Of a DNA stretch of 64,000 nucleotides, positions 29,101 to 36,589 are shown piece by piece (the first letter of the stretch is position 1; each line of letters opens with the position of its first letter). Made by a program: the position numbers and the translations under genes. Source of the stretch: Aurelia coerulea (taxonomy: Eukaryota; Cnidaria; Scyphozoa; Semaeostomeae; Ulmaridae). The DNA is taken from NCBI GenBank assembly GCA_039566865.1, contig CM076958.1, positions 496,001 through 560,000 on the forward strand, given 5' to 3'. Below the pieces are notes generated by a model. The model had not been told where the DNA came from and made no database searches. It saw only the letters and a program-made list of their open reading frames with translations.

Positions 29101-32100
29101 TTCATTTAAAAATTCGACTTTGTACGAAGACTAAGATATTAACGACGTTTCGAGCATAACTCTTCATCAGGTTTAAAGATAGAAAGAGAAGCAAGCATAG
29201 GAATTTTTTATTGATACAATCGACGTACAACACGCACAATAACTTTGTTTTCTACAGTGTAAAGGGGTCTAACATTGCATCAAATAGCAGCTTGACCTTT
29301 TCTTTGCTTATCTTTGTTATAGGTGTAACCATTCATGAAGACTGCACATTAGCACGTTGGAATGACGGGGAGAAGGATGCAACAATCAGATGTGCTACTT
29401 TTACATCGAGTACTAAGCCTGTAAGAGTTGAATGTCAGGTATGCATTATCCGTGAATTATTTGAGTCCTATTGTTTTAAAACCTTCCAGCATTGCAGATA
29501 AGAGGACTCAAGTTTCAAACTATGGGATCAAAATATCTCTACATCTTTCTGCGTCATCCATGGTATGACTAACATTGTTTGCTTTTTCTCTTCTCTCTAG
29601 GCGTTCTTTTGCTTTCAAGAGAAGAGAGTTGACTATGATGCCTTCAAAGGTAACTCTTAACATTATACCCCTTCCCTCTTATTTTCTTACATTCCTCTCT
29701 AATTTATTGCGTAAACATTATTCTGACAAGCAGGGCCGTCGAGAGGCAACCTAGCCCCCAGAACAGGTATTTTAGAAGGGCTCTCCGGCTCCGAGAAATG
29801 TATTGAACGACGCCCTTTCCCCCTCTAACCAAGCCCTCGAATGCACTGTTAAAACGCTGCTTTCAGATAGAAAAACCCTCCTATGGACTGTCAAAAACAC
29901 AATTTTAGGTTGAAAATTTGTTGATCTCGTGTGTACAGACTAAATTTAGAATTCCAGTGGCTCGCGGGCCTGAAAACGTTCCTCAAGGAAAATTGAAAAA
30001 AAGGAAAATACGTACCTCTTTTTACAGGCTTCTAAAGGCCCAAGCCCCCTGGTATCTAGCTAAGCTACCCCCTCTTGACGGTCCTGCGGTAAAACCTTTC
30101 ACTGACTGGGTTTCGAAATTCTTCGAGAACAGCTCATTAGAAACTGATGAAAGAATAATTGCAGCAATGATACCTTACAATGTTAGCTACAGCATAGGTT
30201 TCAAATCTTTAAAAAGGTTGGTGTAAAATTGAGTGACCTATGTCTTTGAACTGAATGACTTCAAAGAAACTTTAGCTAATTCTCTATAATTCTACCGTTG
30301 GAATTTTCTGAAATCTTCGATATTTTCAGAATTAGAGTTTTTTTCTTCTTTTTCAAGAATTCAAGAAAAATTTTCAAAAAAACTTAAAACCATCGTAATT
30401 TCTAAACTGTTTGACGTAACATGAAATAATTTAGAAGAAATTCATAGTTTATGGATGTCTACAATATGGTATCAAGCAAATGTCTGTCATTTTTCTGGTT
30501 TATGATTTAGAAATTTGATGACGTCACACCCTCAAATGAGTTAAAATGTAAGATACACCGTAATTTCCAAAAATATTCAAAATTTTTGAAAAGTCCAACG
30601 GTAGAATTATAGATAAGTATTTAAAGTTTCTTTCAAGCCATTCAATCAGAAGAAATAGGTCATTGAATTTTACACCCACCTTTTTTCGCCGATTTAAAGA
30701 TTTGGAACCTATGCTGTTAGCTACAGGTTAAAATCCAGCTGCAGATCTTGACTTCTACTTTGAAGATAATTTGTTTCAGTTTATTGACTATTCAATGCGT
30801 TTATTTTGTAGCAATCAACGATAGTTGTTTGGTATATGATGGTAAACTGGTCATTGATTCAAATTTCCGTACAAATGATCCTTTCATCAAATCTGCTGGG
30901 TCGCTTACGAAATATGCAAGAAGATATCATGCTGAAGCATGGTTCGTATCGTATCTGTTTTCTCTCTTCTTTGTTTTATTTTCTTTTCTGTTATCGTAGG
31001 AGGCAAAGCATCAGCACACTTGGACACTAGCTTTTTTTATCCCAGCGAATGACGCAGTGGAATGTTTACTCCAGAGCTCAAATTTGAATTTTTACTATTT
31101 ATTTGTCGACACTGTCCTTTTTGCAACTCATTATTATATCTGCCTTCTACCAAGAAAGTGTGGCTGTCAAACCAATGTTTTATATTTTCATGCCATAGTT
31201 ACATATGCTTCATTTGAAATGTTAGTCACACTCTGGAGAGAACATAAGTTCTAAAGGCCTTAGTGTGCTGATTTAAAGTCTTGTTTCTTTGCCTCCATCT
31301 TCTTACTAATTTTTAGTATTTCACCTACCAAATATACTATCTAGATTTGAGAATTTTATAGAGAATCACTACTACAGAAAAACATGTATTAAATAGAGAA
31401 TGTTAGTCACACTCTGAAGAGAGCATAAGCTCGAAAGGCCTTAGTGGGCTAATTTACAGTCTGGTTTCTTTGCCTCCATCTTCTTAATAATTTTTATGCT
31501 TCATTTTATGAACTAGTTCATTTTATGGACTAATATGAGCTGTGGTTTTTAGTGATGCAAAATTGCCAGTTTCTTGGTAAATAATCTTATTCTATTTACA
31601 GGAATCACATAACTTTCAGTTCAAGAGAGATCGGAATCAAGGTTGGTTTGTAAATATTGTAATTTTATGTCTATGCATTTCTATGCCAAATTGGCATTGA
31701 TATCATATGATTTGTAGAAAAGAGTTAACGCTGAGGTACTTCAAAACGAGTTGATAAGTTGATTTGTTTGTGTTACTTCACATACATGTAGGGTTCCTCT
31801 GATGTAGCCGGTCAACTTAAAATCTGGCATTTAGTCGTTCAATCACAAAAATTCAATTTCTTTCAGCTGGCAGAGTCAATGCTAAATATGTTTGATCCGA
31901 CATTAGAAGGAGCTTTAGATGCAAGTCCATTGGAGGAAAAATTGACTCCAGTTTTTCGCAGACCTAAAATAAAAGCAGCTATTTTACCAGGTAAATCTTA
32001 TTGTTAACAGGTAAATCTTCTTTATATATCAGCATTATAGGATTGTATTTTAGATTGAGGGCCCATTGAAATTTTGTTGACGGGATACTCTCCTTGAATA

Positions 32101-32105
32101 TATGT

Positions 32106-32154
<49 letters not shown>

Positions 32155-35100
32155 GAAGCTTCATTTTGTATTCTCTCTACCGAGGAGGATTCAGATTTTT
32201 CGAAAATAGTTCAGATATGTAATTCTAACATGTACATTTCGATATTTTGCTTGTTTTCAAAGTTACAACGGTTTTCCCTCCATAAAAAGAATTCATGTAA
32301 AAAGTTCGAGAATAATTTATGCGATTGCAACATAAAAATTATTAGGCCTTGCAGCTATTCTGCGAAAGAGTCTGGATCGAGCGATATTTTTATACATTTT
32401 CATACGAAAGGCTCGACTGACTGGCGTCAGAGGTTCTTTCACAGTTGAGCACATTCGAAAGCTCTACAAAATTCATCAAAATATATTTGGTTTCAGATTC
32501 TGTTGCAGAATAGCTTAAAGGGCCTAAGGTCTAAGATTGAGGAAAGGTTGTAACTTTTTTCATTTGGGAGGGGCATGGTTTATGTTGGTCGACGATATGG
32601 TTGCAGGGACAAGTCGGTTGATTTTTTCTGGTTTGCAATTTATTGATGCATAAAGTTCCTGATAATATCTTTGCTTTCCGTCTCATTAGCATATTTATTT
32701 CTATTTCGTTCTATTTAGGTGGATACAAATACCTTCATGTTGGCAAAGCAACTGTTCCGATACCTCTCGATGCCCTGATGTCTCAACCTGATTATGTGAG
32801 TCTTCATGTTCAAAATAAGATGTAGTTTTCGACTCTGAATAAGGAAATATGACACACAGCAAAACATCTCCATCAAATATATACAGAAATATATAGAAGT
32901 TTAGAGAAATTGAGAAAATTGAAATTCAGCACTTATCTTCAGCTTAAAATTCCCTTGCTTGAAAAAATGACTTCCAAGTGTATTACAATTTTCAATGTCA
33001 TGTACACCTCAAAGGGACGGAATTAACAGGGCTTTGGGTATTCAGCTTGATTTTTAGCAAGAATTATTTCACCCCTAGGAAGCATGGAAAAAGACCTCTT
33101 ATAAACTTATTCCGAGTCTCGATTTCAGTTTGATGTAACAAAGGAAACAATTTTGACGACCTCTTTCCCAGTTATCTTTGATTCCAACTGCGCATGATTG
33201 GTTGTCTTTGTTTAAAAAAGAAATCGATATTCCTTTGTTTATATCATACATTGGCAGCTGTCTACCTTGGCCTCATTTTCACAAAGGGGTATATTGATGG
33301 TATCTTTCTATCTTTATCAAATAAGGGCAAATTTTGTAAGACACAGGATTTAAGTCTGCTCAAGACAAAACGATTTTGCAGCCTCAAGAATAGATTTTAC
33401 ACTTTCTGCGCAGTCAACCATAATATTGTGCACTCTCAGTTTATTTTGATTTGATTGGGAGCACTCAGAGGTGTGAAATCTATTCTTCAGAAAGGCAAAT
33501 CGCTTTGTCTTCTCAGAAACCTGAACCTTTTGCTTTACAAAATTTGCCCTTTGCTTCTTTATCATTTACAATACATTTCCAATATGAAATTAATGCATTG
33601 CAGGGACATGCACTCATGACGGAGTCAGACGATGGAGATAATTACTTCCGGCTTCATCTCAACCAATACAAAAGCATCGAAACGATCACGTGTCTCTCTA
33701 AAGGGGTATGTATGATTTTTTTTCTGGAAAATACCGGGTGAGTAAAAAAAGTAGAGATGTTTAGTGGGCTGTGGAATAAAAAGTATATGGCCGATACTCA
33801 AAACTAAAATTTCAATCTATCAGTCAAAGGCTAAATTAGATGTGGAAGTTTTGTTTAGTAAAACCACTCATCTTTTAGACCCAAAAATAAGGAATATGCT
33901 GGTAAGGGGCTCGTATGGGAAGGAGAATTCTACGTTTCATTCTGGTTCATGATTGACTTGCCATTGAAATATAAATTGAATACAATTATTATCGAAAACG
34001 GTTTTATTGTCTTTATCTTGGTAATATGTTAAATCATACGTCTATTTTTCTTTTCAGAAAATTGATGTTGACAATATAATTTGTCTTTATGGCATCCATG
34101 AAAGATATCTCAACAATCTTGTGCAAAGATACGACGAGGGTCTCATCAAAGATTTCTACAGGTAATAGACCTTTTAGCTATTCTGAAAGGAATCAGAATC
34201 GAACAACATTTTGCTACATTTTGTAGAATTTTCGAATGTGTACAATAGTGATAGAAGCTCTGAAGCCACTCGATCGAACGTCGCGTATCAAAATGTATAA
34301 AAATAACGCTCGATCCAGGTTCTTTTGTAGAATAGCTAAAAGGTCTATTCATCTTCTTTAGCTATTTCAGAAATACTTGTAAGTCGCAAACTCACGAGTT
34401 ATGATTTCTCTGATAAATTTGTATCATTCAGTTCTTTCGGTATTATTGCCAAAGTGCTTCGCGGGAGCTGCGAGTCGTGACTAACCCGCGGAAGCAAGTT
34501 CCGTACTACAGCGACTATAGTTGCATCAATTTAACTTAGTTGCAGCAAACAAATAGCTACAAAATAGACTGACATGGTAAGGAAGGGCCAACACTTTTCA
34601 CATCTATTCATCATGCAGCCCTAATCGGGAAATATTTTTATTGAGAGCAATCATCGTAATTCAATTCAATTCAACTTTTTTCATAGAATACAGGACTAAA
34701 TGCTATTACAGGTGTATATAAAACGATCTGTATCCTATATGACCAAAGTAAAGCATAGCTTATCTAGCTTTGGCCGTTAAATTAAAATGCATTAATCAAC
34801 ATTAGATAAATGCATTTTATTCTGATCTTGTAATATATTAATCAGCTGCCAAAGTCTAATTTCTAATGCACTGAAGAACGTTTTTTGTATTGTATTATGT
34901 TTTTCTTGCAGCTTCTTCCGTGGATCGTGGAGTCTTGCAATCTTTCATGATCGATTCAACGATTTCCGTGCAGAAATACACGAAATTCTTTCCGAGAAAG
35001 AGGTTAGCCTCGTTTTTCGTTCTTTAATGATTTTCTATTGCTAAGTCTTGAATTAGTGCAGAGCCAGGAGAATGACGAATTGCAAGCTCCTTTTGGATCT

Positions 35101-36589
35101 TACAGGGTTTTTAAAGATAATTTCTAGCAGTATTCTTTAATATGGTTATGAGAGTTGCCTTTAACAAGCAACTGTTGATAAAAGGGATGTTTTTAAATCG
35201 GAATACATAACGTAAACAAATCCAAGGTTTGCGTATCATATATCGCATTTCGAAAAGAGAAATCTATAATTCCTTTATAATTAGCTGAATTCGAAAGGAG
35301 ATTTCTTTATCTAGATACAAACTGATCTTTAGGTCAAATATTAGCTAAAATACTTTTTGGAAATCAGTTTATATCGCAGGAATTCCAAAAATATATGAAG
35401 ATTTTACTTGCATCAGAGCAGAGTACAACGCTTTATCTAGCTTTGTCTCCAAGATGTGGCATTCATAGTCACTGTGTTAAAACTGAAGAGAGAAGCTAAG
35501 AGAACTTCTTAAAGAAATTCAGGTCCTTTGTAGTCCGTAAAAGTGTTCAGAATTGCCATATAATTGATGAGTTATCCCTCTCTTTGCCAGCCTGATCAAG
35601 AACTTTCACTGGAAGCGAAAGTTAGGAAGATTATTGATGAAGATGTTGTGGTACGTTATGAATGATTTCTTCTACATTAGTCAGTCGATCGATCGATTGA
35701 TTGATAGATTTATTCATGATTTGACTGGCCAACTATCTTAATGACTGACTGACTGACTGACTCTTTGAACAGGTTTCTTTCAATTAAAGGAAACTGTTGT
35801 CGAATCCGCGAGGGTGCATCACTATGTCGAAAAAGCGTACCAGATTTGGAAAACAAAAGGACTGTTGGAGATTTTTTTAGAAATTTCTGTTCAAAGAAAG
35901 GAATGTCGCTAAATGTGTGCGAGATTGTAGGGTGTGATATGATTGATCTAATTTCAAAAAAAATTACAGTTTTTGCCGTATCCTATCATGTCTAACCTAA
36001 CGGCAATATCCATGGTCTTTGTATGTTTTTAGCCATATTGTCTCCATAAAGAACACCAAATAATAAAATCAGAGAGACCTGATCTACATAGAGTTTAAAT
36101 CCAAGCCATTCATATTTACTTTGTTTGGATATAACAAGGGCCAATCTTTCCTCACTATATTCTACTTTATATAAAACGGCAGATAGAATTTCAGAAATAC
36201 ACCAAAACTTCTTTGACGTTCCAAATATTTCTGCATCAGCAGCTCTGGGTAGTAACTCTGCGTTTCTAATGAAGAAGACATTTGAAACGCCAGGTTTCAG
36301 TATATCTATAAAATTCTACTTTATTTGAAGTTACTTCACATTACACGTTGAACGTCAACACTATTTTCAACAAATACTATTTTTGCACCCTTTCCTAGGG
36401 TAGCTTTCCTTGGACATTATAACTAATTAGATGTTTGCTTTATTGCAGCTATTGAAAGAGCAACGAGATTTGCTTCAAGATATTTACGTCACAAGCAGGT
36501 CAAAAGGTCTGATCCAACAAAGACTATTGAGTTATTTGAGCTACAATAATTATCATTTGCCAATGTATGCTAAACCAGGCATGGTATAA
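271..36589 (+). CDS. CFAP61: CFAP61 (cilia- and flagella-associated protein 61), 38 exons, 5' partial
   Basis: CFAP61 (FAP61) belongs to the calmodulin- and spoke-associated complex at the base of radial spoke 3 in motile cilia and sperm flagella. Exons: 271-335, 1966-2101, 3151-3196, 6040-6074, 7671-7718, 8155-8185, 8730-8779, 9561-9624, 10696-10768, 12421-12602, 13046-13085, 14299-14367, 15721-15791, 16491-16580, 17421-17457, 18145-18222, 18704-18841, 19745-19813, 20520-20572, 22493-22568, 23189-23239, 23609-23685, 24838-24930, 25094-25180, 25773-25929, 27279-27381, 28027-28200, 29323-29438, 29601-29649, 30812-30941, 31602-31641, 31867-31990, 32719-32795, 33604-33705, 34058-34161, 34912-35002, 35591-35650, 36449-36589. 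All junctions are GT-AG and phases agree throughout, giving 1074 residues plus stop. Diagnostic motifs: CIDEKYEMR, DIEYIRAHYNIEDFVYF, NRKLTLEPK, the Rossmann loop VVVGASDVG (visible residues ~508-516), LLLCTGQQFQYPVPT, LFDRF-like FHDRFNDFR, and the ending YHLPMYAKPGMV. Order: acetyltransferase-like N-terminal half with an inserted low-complexity linker, FAD/NAD-binding Rossmann core, C-terminal domain. The N-terminal ~200 codons are outside the window. Confidence 0.97.
1200..1264 (-). repeat. tRNA-like sequence, copy 1 (interrupted)
   Basis: The minus strand carries the B-box-like GGTTCGAGTCC and most of a tRNA-like body. Its 5' part (the ATCCCCGC end on the plus strand) is displaced to 1769-1786 because a ~505-bp foldback element is inserted at 1264. 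Near-identical to the uninterrupted copy at 1864-1933. Confidence 0.7.
1264..1768. mobile_element. Foldback (MULE-like) element inside tRNA-like copy 1
   Basis: Terminal inverted repeats read AACATAGGGCTCAAATC... and the complement ...GATTTGAGCCCTATGCT, with arms of more than 100 bp around a central loop. Flanking 9-bp duplications CCACCGAGC (1255-1263) and CTACCGAGC (1769-1777) match at 8 of 9. Same family as 10884, 30191, 43668 and 60326. Confidence 0.8.
1819..1849 (+). repeat. Decoy copy of the start of CFAP61 exon 2 with its acceptor
   Basis: 31 nt of the exon beginning at 1966, together with the preceding TTTGTCTAATATAG acceptor context, are repeated 147 bp upstream. After AGTT the copy diverges into tRNA-like sequence and has no usable reading frame or donor, so it is taken to be a non-functional duplicate. 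Confidence 0.85.
1864..1933 (-). repeat. tRNA-like sequence, copy 2 (pseudo-tRNA or SINE head)
   Basis: The minus strand begins GCGGGGATGGCTCAGTGG, with an A-box (TGGCTCAGTGGTAGC) and B-box (GGTTCGAGTCC). Acceptor and T stems contain several mismatches and the anticodon loop is eight bases, so a working tRNA is unlikely. It separates the decoy and real starts of CFAP61 exon 2. Confidence 0.65.
2774..2968 (-). mobile_element. tRNA-derived SINE, diverged copy
   Basis: Old member of the family at 4338, 48510 and 57583, in reverse orientation, with the shared GCGCTGGGATCACAG and CTGGCTGCAAAGTCAGAGG blocks. It lies in CFAP61 intron 2. Confidence 0.75.
4141..4324. mobile_element. 185-bp TIR element, TAGACCTTTTAGC family
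   Basis: Ends are TAGACCTTTTAGCTATTCT and its reverse complement with one or two changes (AGAATAGCTAAAGGGTCTA). Interior contains the GATCGA-rich pair shared with copies at 34166, 32343 and 43635/44322. Non-autonomous, no coding capacity. A SINE starts 12 bp after it. Confidence 0.8.
4336..4525 (+). mobile_element. tRNA-derived SINE
   Basis: Starts GAAGGTGTTGTGG, has an A-box-like GGTGCAGTGG, a B-box-like region (GGTTTGATATCC, one change from GGTTCGATACC in other copies), and the family tail GATCCCAGCGCTTGGC...CCGCAACTTCACC. CFAP61 intron 3. Confidence 0.85.
4800..6039 (+). repeat. Degenerate tandem array of acceptor-plus-exon-start units
   Basis: Roughly a dozen imperfect units of ~60-140 bp share CTCTTATTTTCGCAG followed by GACCAGCTACAGAAATATC and then TTTCCAATCCCATATGAAAA. 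Acceptor-like AGs fall near 4830, 5001, 5056, 5105, 5173, 5378, 5466, 5702, 5812 and 5889. The last unit supplies the acceptor (6038-6039) and first ~14 nt of CFAP61 exon 4. Earlier units lack a good donor or in-frame continuation. Divergence between units shows the array is not recent. Confidence 0.85.
6690..7211 (+). mobile_element. 5'-truncated non-LTR retrotransposon (LINE) 3' end
   Basis: An open frame (6705-7118) encodes the C-terminal tail found after the reverse transcriptase of many animal LINEs: IKNLLQVPKVKTSSYGQ, a LSFRGSILWNTL block, and a Cys-rich end (EQCRCNICK) before the stop. A short 3' UTR and a (TTA)n tail at 7190-7211 finish the element. Inserted in sense orientation in CFAP61 intron 4. 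Confidence 0.85.
7315..7480. mobile_element. Fragment of the foldback (MULE-like) family
   Basis: Carries GTCGGTGTAAAATTGTATGA, the TTCTTTGAACTGAATGACT block and TTCTACCGTTGGACT, all characteristic of the left arm of the ~0.5-kb family; the outer terminus and right arm are missing. Confidence 0.6.
7991..8044. repeat. (CAAT)n microsatellite
   Basis: About 13 perfect tetranucleotide units in CFAP61 intron 5. Similar tracts occur at 32106-32154 and, complemented, at 23091-23146. Confidence 0.98.
9777..10176. mobile_element. GC-rich TIR element with GCTAGCCCGG subrepeats
   Basis: Ends are GGGGCTGATTACATGGAGCG and the complement of GGGCCTGATTACATGGAACG. Inside are at least eight copies of motifs such as GGGCTAGCCCGG and GGTTAACCG, themselves palindromic, and repeated CATGTAATC. 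The base composition stands out sharply from the AT-rich intron. The 161-codon frame crossing it is a by-product of the GC-rich repeats. Confidence 0.8.
10260..10440. repeat. Repeat shared, inverted, with 15215-15560
   Basis: The segment containing TTACGAGTAATATGATAC and ATCTTCCCAATACTGGAGTTTC matches in reverse orientation the AAGAAACT-rich repeat at 15215-15560. Confidence 0.6.
10519..10605. repeat. Near-perfect 37-bp-arm hairpin
   Basis: GTAGCCTGCGTGCAGACTAT...GACGGAAAA is followed after ~12 bases by its complement, with one mismatch in the arm. Short loop, no flanking gene; a small foldback or cruciform-forming insertion. Confidence 0.9.
10884..11407. mobile_element. Foldback (MULE-like) element with perfect 9-bp target duplication
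   Basis: Ends AGCATAGGTTTCAAATC and GATTTGAAACCTATGCT; arms of ~150 bp; perfect 9-bp GTTTAGACT on both sides (10875-10883 and 11408-11416). No ORF. Between CFAP61 exons 9 and 10. Confidence 0.9.
11500..11636. repeat. Degenerate GATT-rich tract
   Basis: Imperfect (GATTGGTT)-like sequence, an aged relative of the (GATT)n/(CAAT)n microsatellites elsewhere in the window. Confidence 0.7.
11700..11945. mobile_element. Right-arm fragment of the foldback (MULE-like) family
   Basis: Contains AAACGGTAGAATTATTGCAA and GAATTTTACTCCAGCCTTTT followed by AAAGATTTGGAACCTATG, the family's right end. The left arm is absent. Confidence 0.65.
12071..12394. repeat. 324-bp foldback, arms ~148 bp and almost identical
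   Basis: Left arm 12071-12219 and right arm 12247-12394 are reverse complements with a single one-base length difference seen by eye, separated by ~27 bases. The right arm carries three pyrimidine-AG motifs on the plus strand: TTTTGTCTTACAG (to 12257), TCTCTTGTTACAG (to 12284) and GTTTCTTTTACAG (to 12313). It ends 26 bp before CFAP61 exon 10. No coding content; no obvious target duplication. Confidence 0.92.
14335..14562 (+). repeat. 114-bp tandem duplication of the end of CFAP61 exon 12 plus donor
   Basis: Copy 1 (14335-14448) contains the last 33 nt of exon 12, its donor GTAAAG and ~80 nt of intron; copy 2 (14449-14562) repeats this with a GTAAAT donor and about 10% change. The sequence before copy 2 (GGGCCAG) could act as an acceptor, but using it would enter the repeated coding block in the wrong frame. 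Confidence 0.9.
14561..15197. mobile_element. Foldback (MULE-like) element carrying a nested hairpin element
   Basis: Arms show AATCTTTAAAATGGTTGGTG and the complementary right end with CAACGGTAGAATTATAGG. The internal hairpin at 14702-14853 breaks the left half. Outer termini are eroded. Confidence 0.75.
14702..14853. mobile_element. 150-bp hairpin element, CGCTAAAGATGGC family
   Basis: AGACGATTACGCTAAAGATG at the left and its complement (CGCCATCTTTAGCGTCT) at the right, with a central ACGATTCTTATCAATTCG loop. The outer element at 21364-22252 is another member. Confidence 0.85.
15205..15560. repeat. AAGAAACT-rich inverted repeat element
   Basis: Repeated AAGAAACTC and CCAGTACTGGGAAGATAT motifs, with the same blocks in the opposite sense at 10260-10440. 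Probably an eroded TIR element of the TATAAGAAAC group also seen at 17505-17680 and 40281-40692. Confidence 0.6.
16600..17185. mobile_element. ~585-bp foldback element with ACAGGATGTCCC end
   Basis: Left arm (from ACAGGATGTCCCAAAAAATA) and right arm (to TTTTGGACTCCCCGTAG) are complementary over ~190 bp, including GAGGAGCTGTGGCTTTTTCC and the CAACCACTTGTCAGATTGAC block. Two opposite ORFs of 67 and 95 codons are mirror images of this inverted repeat and are not genes. Related halves lie at 27640-27905 and 44500-44945. Confidence 0.85.
17505..17680. repeat. TATAAGAAAC inverted repeat element
   Basis: TTTTATAAGAAACCTCTTAT at the left, GTTTCTTATAAAGATATGAG at the right; CFAP61 intron 15. Confidence 0.6.
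18883..19255. mobile_element. Inverted-repeat element with CTGCTCCCTGGATATCAAG ends
   Basis: GCCCCGTTTGAAATACCACT... and ...CAGTGACCTTTCAAATGGGG are complementary; the CTCCCTGGATATCAAGGC block recurs complemented at the right. A longer relative is at 59515-60180. Confidence 0.75.
20203..20405. mobile_element. ~200-bp TIR element, ACCGGGTGTCCCAAAATGA family
   Basis: ACCGGGTGTCCCAAAATGAT and the exact complementary end, inner arms ending GAACCGATTTTCAAA, TA on both sides consistent with a mariner-type target. The element at 53911-54745 is a larger member. Confidence 0.9.
21364..22252. mobile_element. Nested pair of TIR elements
   Basis: Outer hairpin (AAAAGATGGCGAC ... GCCATCTTTAGCGTCATCG, cf. 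14702) is split by an inner ~735-bp element at 21440-22173 with ACAGGGTGTCCCAGAAAATT and TTTTTTGGGACACCCTGT ends. The inner insertion is therefore younger. No coding frame is intact. Confidence 0.8.
22255..22347. repeat. Hairpin, ~32-bp arms
   Basis: CTCTCCGTCGCAGAGGCTGT at the left and its exact complement at the right, loop ~30 bases including CATCGCGG. Confidence 0.85.
22639..22735. mobile_element. Left-arm fragment of the foldback (MULE-like) family
   Basis: Starts AGCATAGGTTCCAAATC and ends TATAATTCTACCGGG; right arm missing, followed by a fragment of the GTGTCCC family. Confidence 0.7.
22796..22973. mobile_element. CATGGGTAGTT TIR element
   Basis: CATGGGTAGTTAAGCACTGC to CTAACCACCCAT; interior has CTCCTCCGC/GCGGAGGAG pairs. 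Sibling elements at 53080-53239 and 53957-54212. Confidence 0.85.
23091..23146. repeat. (GATT)n microsatellite
   Basis: About 14 units, one interruption, in CFAP61 intron before exon 21. Confidence 0.97.
25937..26240 (-). mobile_element. LINE 3' end, minus orientation
   Basis: Reading the minus strand, GC-rich sequence (CGGACATACCGCG complement region), then an AT-rich 3' UTR with AATAAATT, ends in (GATGAT)n at 25937-25955. This is the usual shape of a 5'-truncated CR1/L2/RTE-type insertion; no RT coding remains. Confidence 0.6.
26240..26450. repeat. Half copy of the element at 49211-49830
   Basis: Shares AGCGATTGCAGACAAAGGAA-like blocks (AGATTAGCGATTGCAGACAA) and the AAATCGAAAGATC end with the large inverted element at 49211-49830. 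Confidence 0.6.
26824..27087. mobile_element. 264-bp TIR element, TACCGTAAAAGCTCTATTA
   Basis: Perfect ~19-bp TIRs TACCGTAAAAGCTCTATTA and TAATAGAGCTTTTACGGTA; a run of nine G near the right end. TA-flanked, non-coding. A disrupted relative is at 40140-40862. Confidence 0.9.
28889..29268. mobile_element. TIR element with TAAGACCCCGTTTTCACTG ends
   Basis: Left end TAAGACCCCGTTTTCACTGT, right end ACAGTGTAAAGGGGTCTAAC; internal GGATCCGTAACAAAAGTGTA shared with the 45132-45364 element. An unrelated ~140-bp segment near the right end looks like a later insertion. Confidence 0.7.
30191..30715. mobile_element. Foldback (MULE-like) element with perfect 9-bp target duplication
   Basis: AGCATAGGTTTCAAATC to GATTTGGAACCTATGCT; GTTAGCTAC on both sides (30182-30190 and 30716-30724). 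Arms ~160 bp. Before CFAP61 exon 30. Confidence 0.92.
31200..31515. repeat. ~180-bp direct duplication in CFAP61 intron 30
   Basis: The block containing AATGTTAGTCACACTCTG, AAAGGCCTTAGTG and TTTGCCTCCATCTTCTTA occurs at ~31215-31315 and again at ~31398-31498 with a handful of changes. Confidence 0.85.
32106..32154. repeat. (CAAT)n microsatellite
   Basis: About 12 perfect units in the intron before CFAP61 exon 33. Confidence 0.97.
32343..32526. mobile_element. 185-bp TIR element, TAGACCTTTTAGC family, diverged
   Basis: TAGGCCTTGCAGCTATTCTG to AGAATAGCTTAAAGGGCCTA; same interior order as 4141 and 34166. Confidence 0.75.
33328..33556. mobile_element. Foldback element, ~100-bp arms
   Basis: GGGCAAATTTTGTAAGACAC at the left pairs with TTTACAAAATTTGCCC at the right; internal GATTTTGCAGCCTCAAGAAT matches its complement imperfectly. 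Just upstream of CFAP61 exon 34. Confidence 0.75.
34166..34347. mobile_element. 185-bp TIR element inserted 4 bp into a CFAP61 intron
   Basis: TAGACCTTTTAGCTATTCTG to AGAATAGCTAAAAGGTCTA. The exon ends at 34161 and the donor reads GTAA then element sequence, so positions +5 onward of the 5' splice site come from the transposon. Confidence 0.85.
35682..35762. repeat. (CGAT)/(GATT)/(GACT) mixed tetranucleotide tract
   Basis: Short runs TCGATCGATCGATTGATTGA and GACTGACTGACTGACTGACT, after CFAP61 exon 37. Confidence 0.9.
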
